Positions 57,342 to 64,000 of a stretch of 64,000 bases of DNA are shown piece after piece. Below the pieces are notes generated by a model. It was not told the DNA's origin and searched no databases. It saw only the letters and a list, made by a program, of their open reading frames with translations. The first letter of the stretch is position 1, and each line of letters begins with the position of its first letter. Origin of the DNA: Irpex lacteus. Lineage: Eukaryota > Basidiomycota > Agaricomycetes > Polyporales > Irpicaceae. The position numbers were made by a program, and so were the translations under genes. Location: positions 248,001-312,000 of the forward strand of contig MQVO02000021.1 of assembly GCA_001986395.2 (NCBI GenBank), read 5' to 3'.

Positions 57342-58818
57342 TTACAACCCACTCTCATCGACGACAATGACAGCCTTGCCCTTGTTTTCACCAGTGTGCA
57401 CGGCGTTCAGAGCCTTTACGGACTCCTTGAGCCCGGAGAACCGATGCTCCCATTGTCCTGAGATCTTGCCGGTGGCGACGAGGGGACCGATGTCCTGGGC
57501 AAAGGTGGCCATAGGAGGGGCGACGGCGCCCGAGAAGGCGATGAAGCCGTGGATGGTGATGCTGCGTTTGAAAACTTGCTCGAAGTTCTGTGCGCGTATG
57601 CACAAGTGTAAGTAGGCAGGTCCGGGTGTTATGAGAGAATGCATGTTGGACTGACCTTGACGGAGGAAGTGTCAGCCGCAGAGGAGATGCATCCGCATGC
57701 GACGATGACACCAAAGTTGTTCAAGTTCAGCAAGGCAGCGTCGAGCTGGGGACCACCGACGTTGTCCCAGTAACTGGTTTTCATTAACGCCATCAAAGTC
57801 AAGTCAGCATTGTTTCATCGTCTCAGAAGGGATATTACAACGCACATATCAATGGGTCCTTCCTTCTTGAGCACTTCGTTCGCGTCTTGGGTCTTGTAGT
57901 TGAAAGCGACGACACCACGCTTTCTGAGACCTTCGACCTTTTCATCTGAACCGGCAGAGGCAATGATCTTGAGGTGTGGCGCGGCAACTTTAGCGTATTC
58001 AATGAGGAACCTGATCAAGGGGAACCCGTTCAGTCTCAAAAATCAAAACCAAAAATGAATGGAAATGCACTCACGTTCCAACACCACCGGCACCGCTTGT
58101 CACAAACAAAGCCTTCGACTTCATGGAGGGAATCGTGTCAGATTATGTGAACGAATAACGCCAGAAAACGACGTACCTCTTTGACCTTCTCCTCCAAGAA
58201 CGCCTTCCATGCACCGTAGACAGTGCTTCCAATCAAACCCAGTGGGCCAAGGTACACTGAGAGAGGGAGTCCGGGGATGGGGTCGATCTTGCGGAGGGGA
58301 ACAGTCAATCCGTGTGGGTGCTTTGGTGGGTAGACCGAGTATTCGGCGAAGCCTGTATATTTGACATGGAAGGGAGGTTGAGTTGAGCGAAGCCTACGAA
58401 AAAGCCCAGGGGGACGCACTGAAGTATCCCCAAACGAGGTCACCCGGCTTGAAGTTAGGATCTTCACTACGTACGACCTTGCCTACACCGAAATTGTCGA
58501 CTCTGTACGTTCGTCACGTTACGTCACACATTAGAAATGACATCCAGATATACACTGAAGAGAAGGAAGAACGTATACGTACGGATCGTCCAACAGAATC
58601 GGCGGACAGAACATCGGCTCGTCTGACTCCCGGAAACGATAACGCATGTATGGATCGCTACTCAGCGCGATCGTCTTAAGGAGTACACCGCCATTGACAG
58701 GCTCTTTCTCGAGGTCAATGGGCCTATCGATGAGCTTGGTGTGCACACCGTCCTTGATGTGACCATGGTGGCCTGGCTGGGAGACGAAGACAACGGTCGG
58801 GTTGGATGTCAAAGGCAT
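57342..58818 (-). CDS. Zinc-independent MDR reductase, copy 4
   Basis: Seven exons: 58818-58583, 58502-58420, 58352-58177, 58118-58075, 58010-57846, 57773-57656 and 57587-57342, 355 residues. Marks: YMRYRFRESDEP, VDNFGVGKVVRSEDPNFKPGDLVWGY, FAEYSVYPPK, the nucleotide-binding TSGAGGVGT, IYWDNVGG, FGVIVACGCISSA, and HTGENKGKAVIVVDESGL. Exon structure equals that of copy 1. The pseudogene (copy 3) is its closest relative in the window. A TATA box lies about 85 bp before the ATG. NADPH-dependent reductase of the LTB4DH/PTGR type; substrate unknown. Confidence 0.94.
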
Positions 58819-58898
58819 CGTGGAACTTGGTGGTTGTGGTTGGGAGGGAAGATGGGAGAGATACGGAAGCTACTAGACCCAGACCCAGGAAAAAACAG

Positions 58899-58906
58899 TT
58901 TATATA
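58899..58906 (-). promoter_or_regulatory. TATA box of MDR copy 4
   Basis: TATATAAA on the coding strand, about 81-88 bp before the ATG. Confidence 0.5.
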
Positions 58907-58997
58907 CGAGTATCACTCGTGTTTCGTCTTACACCATCGCTGTGTTCTCGAGAAAAGTCCTCCCCCTCGCTCCATCACACCACCCTGGAAACACAGT

Positions 58998-59195
58998 CTA
59001 GCCAGCCTTGCCGTGACAGCCCATGTAGGTCATACCGTACCCGAACTCCCGCATGCCCGAGGCGAGCTTCTCGCTCGACATTTGGGCGTGCCTTACTGCA
59101 ATCGTCCTTGGAATCGTAGTCGTGATAAGTCGATTATATAGCTCGTGGTTGGCCTCGTGTTGGACTTGGACTGAAGAGAGATCGTTATGGAACAT
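58998..59195 (-). CDS. Small ORF, unknown 65-residue protein
   Basis: An intact ATG-to-TAG frame with balanced composition (begins MFHNDLSSVQVQHEANHELY, ends FGYGMTYMGCHGKAG). An upstream TATAAAG-type sequence is present near 59230. No domain recognised. It could be a real small protein or the last exon of an unseen gene. Confidence 0.35.
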   Translation of the reverse strand: MFHNDLSSVQVQHEANHELYNRLITTTIPRTIAVRHAQMSSEKLASGMREFGYGMTYMGCHGKAG

Positions 59196-59984
59196 GTCTC
59201 GCCGAGAGACAAGCTTCTCTCAGAGCTGATATAAAGGCACTCCCAGAAGGAGATGAGTGTATTGAGGAGAGTAGGAATATTGAGGAACACTAAGATGCAA
59301 CCTGGCCATGCCAGTGGTCACGGAGAAGGTGCAGATTCCCTACCTACCCGATCATTACCACGACGATAAACGCCCAACCTTCAACTCACTGCCGCCGAAC
59401 TCCGGATCTCGGGTCGATCTCTTCTGCATGGTCTCGTTACATTTCTTTGCTCTTGAAGCTTGAAAGCTTGATTGCTGGTAAGATTGTACATACTGTCTGA
59501 CTGGCCTTTACATTGTTGCGGCCTTATGCGGGCAAATGATTGGTGAGGCCGGTGAGGTGATGACCCAATCACCCTCGGTCGACGACTTTGGAAGTGTGTT
59601 GCATACCCGATCGCTCGTAAGTACTGTGAAATCCAAGTTCAAGTCGGCTGCCTGTATGTAAGTGTTATGTGGTAACTGCAGCGTTTATCCGTTCGACGTG
59701 GTTGTCATGGAAATTCAAGCTTCAAGAGTTGACTACTCGTCCAGCACTGCAGGGCGGCTTCGAACACCTCCAGATCCGAAGAGGACGGGTTTGCCCTTTC
59801 CATATCAGAATATAGCAGGAAGGTACATACTATTATAATACTAAGCAGCTCCTGAAAGAGCCACAATAGGTTAGTAATAAGTTTAGATGCAAAAATAGTA
59901 CGACCCACATGACATATTTGCGTAGACTACACACCTACAATGCGATAGACTAGACACTACAAAGTACCCGATCTCTGCCTGCGT
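59196..59984. other. No gene recognised in 0.8 kb
   Basis: Short frames only. The right end is the 3' flank of the large unknown gene. Confidence 0.4.
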
Positions 59985-62604
59985 TACAAGTGCAATTGGT
60001 CCAGAGGGACTTCGTGTTGCTCTGCGGTATTGCTGTGTGGAGCACGGAGGCGGATATACACCTGCCACAAGTCCCTATCTTCGTGCTGCAAACCGACTAG
60101 GTCCACATCCTTCAGTTCAACGTGTCCAGGGCCGATCTTGTATCGAACATCGACTCCTTCGCCGATTGGGACTGTACTGTTTATCTGTTGGAACAGGTTT
60201 AACGCAAGTTAGGTATGCTAGAATGATGATGGTCAATGGTTAGTTACCTCGAGGAACGTGCTGAGAGCACGAACGACCCTCCGTGCCAGCTCTTTGCGGG
60301 TAACATACACCGGCCAAAAATCGCTGAGATTAGAGCGCACGAGAATTACGCCATCCCACACAACATAACCCGGCCACTGAAAATGCTGTCAGTTGTACGG
60401 TTGTCCTGCAGAGTACGATCGTAGACATGCCGTGATGCGGATGCGGATGGAGGCAGTGCTGAACACACTCATTTGTTCGTGTCCATTATACATCCCGGAA
60501 TCATTCAAAGCCATGATATCGTTGCAAGGTACACCGCAAAATTGTCCGTCAGGCCCGAGGAACACGATTGGCGTACTCCTTGCTGACCCTGGCGTCTGAG
60601 AGCGCGATGATCCACCAGCGTGACTACTTTCCCCGAAGGATTCTACAGGGATAATGCACTCGGCTTCGGGGAAACGCGAAGCGATCTCTAGGACCGTCTG
60701 TGGGTAGCTCGGAGCCTCGATACTCGTTTCCATGCGTCTATCTGGCGAGTGCAGTCTGCGTTTTGCAGATAGAGTAGCTAGATTCGAGTCAGATGAAGAG
60801 GGGAAAATACCGGGGGATGACAAGATCTGAGCTTCATTCGTCAAGTGTCTATTTGGGAATCAAAAATGAGTTTCGCAAAGTTAAGTACGAAGTAAATGAT
60901 ACCAATACCTCTGTTCACCAGTCTCGTCCAAGTCAGATGAAGCAGAAGCGTCATCCCGGCTGTCCTCGGAATAATTCTCCCCAGACTGATACAGGGGAAC
61001 TTCAAAAACAGGAGAAAGCTGGATATATACCAATATGCAATGCAGTGTAGTTAAATGAGTTTCAGAACCAGTTAGATGGCCAGGAAATACAGGCTTACTT
61101 ACGTATGTGAGCCTCTGGGCGATATCGAGACGACCAACTATTGATGATCTGCTTTTAGTAGATGCGACGAGGGGGAGAGCACGACGGGACGAATCACCTT
61201 TGCTAGACTGATTGACTCTAATTTTACGTCGGCGTTCACGCAGTGCATCTGAAATCGACAGAGGTAATTTGGCGGTGGAGTCTTGTCGCTATACCTGTGT
61301 TGAGCAGAGGGTGTAACCCTAGAAACTCAGGTTTCCTTACGATAAATAACGCCTCGAGATCTGAGTCACTCGTGATAGCGATCTCCGCATCGGAGTGCTG
61401 TTAAACTTTGTATAAGTATCGTGCAGAGGGTGGCAAGACATGGGCATGTAATCACCTCCAGAATATAATCTGTTATTTCATCCAGGGGGCTGTATGGCTG
61501 TGTTGGGCAATTTCAGCAACAAAAAGGTCGACTGGTGCAAGCATAATCTTACGGAAGTTTGTTCCGAGTCATCTGTCTCTTGTTCAATCTCAGGATTATC
61601 TGCGGCAAGAACTGGACCGCCTGTGGCATCGTCGGGGGTTCCACGTGGGGACGGAGGATCCGCATTGGCCTTGATGACTTTGGGGAAGAATCGCAAACGA
61701 TATTTGACTTTGTAGTAGTTCAAGAATATGCATTGATCACTTGACGGTTCAGTACCTGGGAGCACGCCATCTACTGCAATTAGCCCAAAGAATGATAAAA
61801 TAACTGAACGAGTACGAACGCTTTGGACTAGTACGATGAACACACGCATGCGACATGCTGTGCTTGGAGGACCATTTCACCCCTGCACTGCCGATTGGGA
61901 CTCCTTTGACTCCAGCAGAGAATCGATGAGCGCGGTCGACGTCCCCCAGAAATGCGGCCATAGTCCAAGCCGAGGTCTTCGTGACTCCTCGTACGAGAAT
62001 GATATCCTCCGGTTCGAGACGCCGGCCAAACTTTTCTTCGTCAGTGGCGAACTCATGCCAACTTTTATGATTGTCGAGCATATAATTTTCCAGTTGCAGA
62101 TTGGGTTCGATCGAGACCTTCGTCGCGTAGTCCTTCAATACCAGCAATGCGCCGCAATGACTTGAGCATTCAAACTTGTACGAGATTTCCGCACCCGTGA
62201 GCGCGTTCACATTCCTAGAAACACGTTAATATGCCATTAAGACCCTTCACTATCTGTACATATACTCACGCAGCAGAGTAGGCCTCCAAGTCGTCGCTCC
62301 TCACAGTTTGGCTTTGCAGTAGCCCAGGATCGAGGAACCGTTCAGACGTAGAAATCAACGCCTTCTTGAGCTGCTGAGGCTGGAACCCGACTGGCACCCC
62401 TCCCGCGTTCAGTACATGCAGGGGGCCCTTGGTGATATTGAACAGTCGTCGGAAACTGCCATTTTCGTGGATGTATCCCACATCGCCCAGCTCTACCCCG
62501 TGTTCTTGACCATCAAGCCCTTCCATTGGCTCGGGACGCCACAGGGCATGTCCATATCCGTAGCTAAATAGCTGGTCTGCATAGACTACCGCGGCACTGC
62601 CCAT
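59985..62604 (-). CDS. Large unknown modular protein
   Basis: Exons, in phase unless noted: 62604-62270, 62214-61844, 61773-61553, 61397-61341, 61288-61103, 61018-60909, 60848 to about 60430-60490 (end not resolved), about 60380-60248, and 60184-59985. The N-terminal 240 residues are a compact domain: GDVGYIHENGSFRRLFNI, YKFECSSHCGALLVLKDYA, NHKSWHEFA, PEDIILVRGVTKTSAWTMAAF. I have a sense of seeing this pattern in many Agaricomycete proteins but know no name for it. The middle is Ser/Asp-rich and disordered. The C-terminus has a second folded-looking part (WPGYVVWDGVILVRSNLSDFWPVYVTRKELARRVV and VRYKIGPGHVELKDVDLVGL). Function unknown. Confidence 0.7.
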
Positions 62605-63519
62605 TGTCAAGACAAGCCTTTGGGAGGGATCTGTGGACGAAACCGGCCGTGTGCGCAGCCACGGTCACAGTAATGGATGTGGTTTGAGCTGGCAGGAAAG
62701 TCTGTCTTTTGAGAAATGAAGAAAATGGAGGATATTAGCAACAACTTAAGTCTCGTAGACAATGAAGGACGACGGCGATGAACAAGTTACACAGCCAGAT
62801 TCTCGCCGCTAGACGTATATCTCTCACACCGGGAATCGATTGGTAGATGATACCACGTCTGGACAGCGAATATGAAACCTTGTATCAACGTGCCCACTGC
62901 CAGCATTTGGACGTCTATCTGCCACATAGCATTCAGTTAATCAGTTAATGAACCAGTGATAATTCAATAGATACCAAAACTCGTGACAAGAATCCTCCAT
63001 TTTCGACTGCTGTGTATCAGGAGTAAATGCGCGCATTAAAACAAAAAGCTGCTGACTTCTACAATGAGAACAAGTTCGAACTTGAAGTGGTACATGGCGC
63101 AGCCCCAAATCAGCACGGTTCAGACCACGCCAGTTATGAGCCATCAATAGGGGCGCCTCGTCCTCACGGTCCGTAATCCAGAACGGTTCAGCTATACGGC
63201 TCGTGGCTGAGAAGTTGAACCGTGCCTCGAGCCCTATTTGGGCATGAGGGCGGTATTAGACGCTCCTTCCAATCTCTCGTACTCGATCCTGCTCGTCCAC
63301 AATCTATGAATGTTCCCCGGCAACTTCCCTCTGCTCGATATTTTGTGTGTTTGGAAATGTAATTGGCTAGATTTCCCCCAGCGTTAGCACAGAGTCAGAT
63401 ACGTGCATCCACAGCTTACTTTCACCCTTGCACTCCAGTGTCCGAGTTGCAGAACATAACCGGAGTTCGACAACGGTAAGTATGTACTAGATAACAGGCA
63501 ACCTATCATGGACTGACGT
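62605..63519. other. No gene recognised between the large gene and the right-edge gene
   Basis: Divergent intergenic region of 0.9 kb. Only short frames without motif. Confidence 0.4.
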
Positions 63520-63962
63520 ATGCATATCCAGATGACACAGCAGCCAAAACGATACCTCTGCCTCTGCGGCGTACACTGCAAGAAACCCACATACGTATCG
63601 AAGACAACATTCTACGCCCATCGCAAACTCGCGCCAGAGTTCGAGCTACCTCAGTACGAACCTGTCTCGGAGGGGCTTCGTGCAGTTCGTGCCGATATTA
63701 TCGCCAGGCAACAACGAATTATCAATGAGGCTGAGGCTCGTAAGAAAGCTGAGAAACGAGCTGCGCAGGGTTCATCGAAGGAGGAGGGCAGACCGCGTAA
63801 ACGCGCTCGTAGGAGTAGAGGCGTAGTACCTGAAGAGGTCAGTCATGTGTAGCCTATTGCTTCCATTGGTTGTAACAAGTCATTCAGCAACTGAAACCTG
63901 TGGTATCCCCCCAAACCAAGACCCCCTCTCTCCTCGACGCTGATATCACACAAGTCATCTGA
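63520..63962 (+). CDS. Partial gene with Cys/His-rich N-terminus
   Basis: Exon 63520-63837 and a second exon from 63888. The start ATG is at 63520 or 63532. The N-terminus reads CLCGVHCKK..YVSKTTFYAHRK, a possible zinc-binding motif, followed by a long basic helix (EAEARKKAEKRAAQ) and a nuclear-signal-like RPRKRARRSR. The second exon could stop at 63962, but a further splice beyond the window is likely, since Pro/Ser-rich sequence continues to the edge. This type of Cys/His N-terminus with a basic helix reminds me of proteins coded by basidiomycete DNA transposons. That is a weak inference. Confidence 0.45.
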
Positions 63963-64000
63963 AGAGCCACCCGCCTCGCCCGAGCCTCTTGCAGTGACTC

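Overview
The window is nuclear DNA of a filamentous basidiomycete, most likely an Agaricomycete. Genes are split by many short introns (about 46-90 nt, GT-AG with a few GC-AG), exons of 13-25 nt occur, both strands are used densely, and several products belong to families typical of mushroom-forming fungi (DUF6534-type membrane proteins, large sets of zinc-independent MDR reductases, an SDE3/MOV10-like RNA helicase). All gene models were spliced by eye from GT/GC-AG sites, reading phase and family similarity. Exon ends may be off by a base or a codon where noted.

Layout. 0-2 kb: tandem pair of unknown paralogues, the left one cut by the window edge. 2.7-4.3 kb: Ser/Thr/Pro-rich single-span membrane protein (-). 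5.7-9.4 kb: mitochondrial ALDH7 and Golgi VPS74 (-). 10.4-11.7 kb: two small unknown genes (-), perhaps one gene. 12.4-15.9 kb: MOV10/SDE3-like helicase with zinc fingers (+), convergent with the mitochondrial Mg2+ channel MRS2 (-, 16.1-18.5 kb). 19.2-20.0 kb: unknown nucleotidyltransferase-like gene (+). 21.9 and 25.7 kb: two intron-containing tRNA-Val genes (UAC +, CAC -) around a fungal membrane protein (+) and an oxysterol-binding protein (-). 26.1-27.9 kb: GPI3/PIG-A (+). 28.2-31.0 kb: two tandem aldo-keto reductases (-). 31.4-36.3 kb: thioredoxin-domain DUF255 protein (-) whose last exon is stranded about 1.8 kb from the body.

36.6-47.4 kb: three related DUF6534-type multi-pass membrane protein genes (-), the third probably truncated, interrupted by MIC10 (+) and an MDR reductase (+). 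48.3-51.7 kb: PIF1 helicase (-) divergent from a small Pro-rich protein gene (+). 52.1-58.8 kb: three more MDR copies (-), one a clear pseudogene. 60.0-62.6 kb: large unknown modular gene (-). 63.5 kb to the edge: partial gene with a Cys/His-rich N-terminus (+).

The housekeeping genes (ALDH7, VPS74, MRS2, OSBP, GPI3, MIC10, PIF1) do not form one pathway. Mitochondrial functions recur (ALDH7, MRS2, MIC10, possibly DUF255 and PIF1). The accessory part is dominated by local tandem duplication: edge paralogues, AKR, DUF6534 and MDR. I found no CRISPR, prophage or complete transposon, and no clearly new multi-gene system. The most interesting signals are the duplicated families with their decay and intron differences, the GC-AG introns, the split DUF255 gene and the unknown modular gene.
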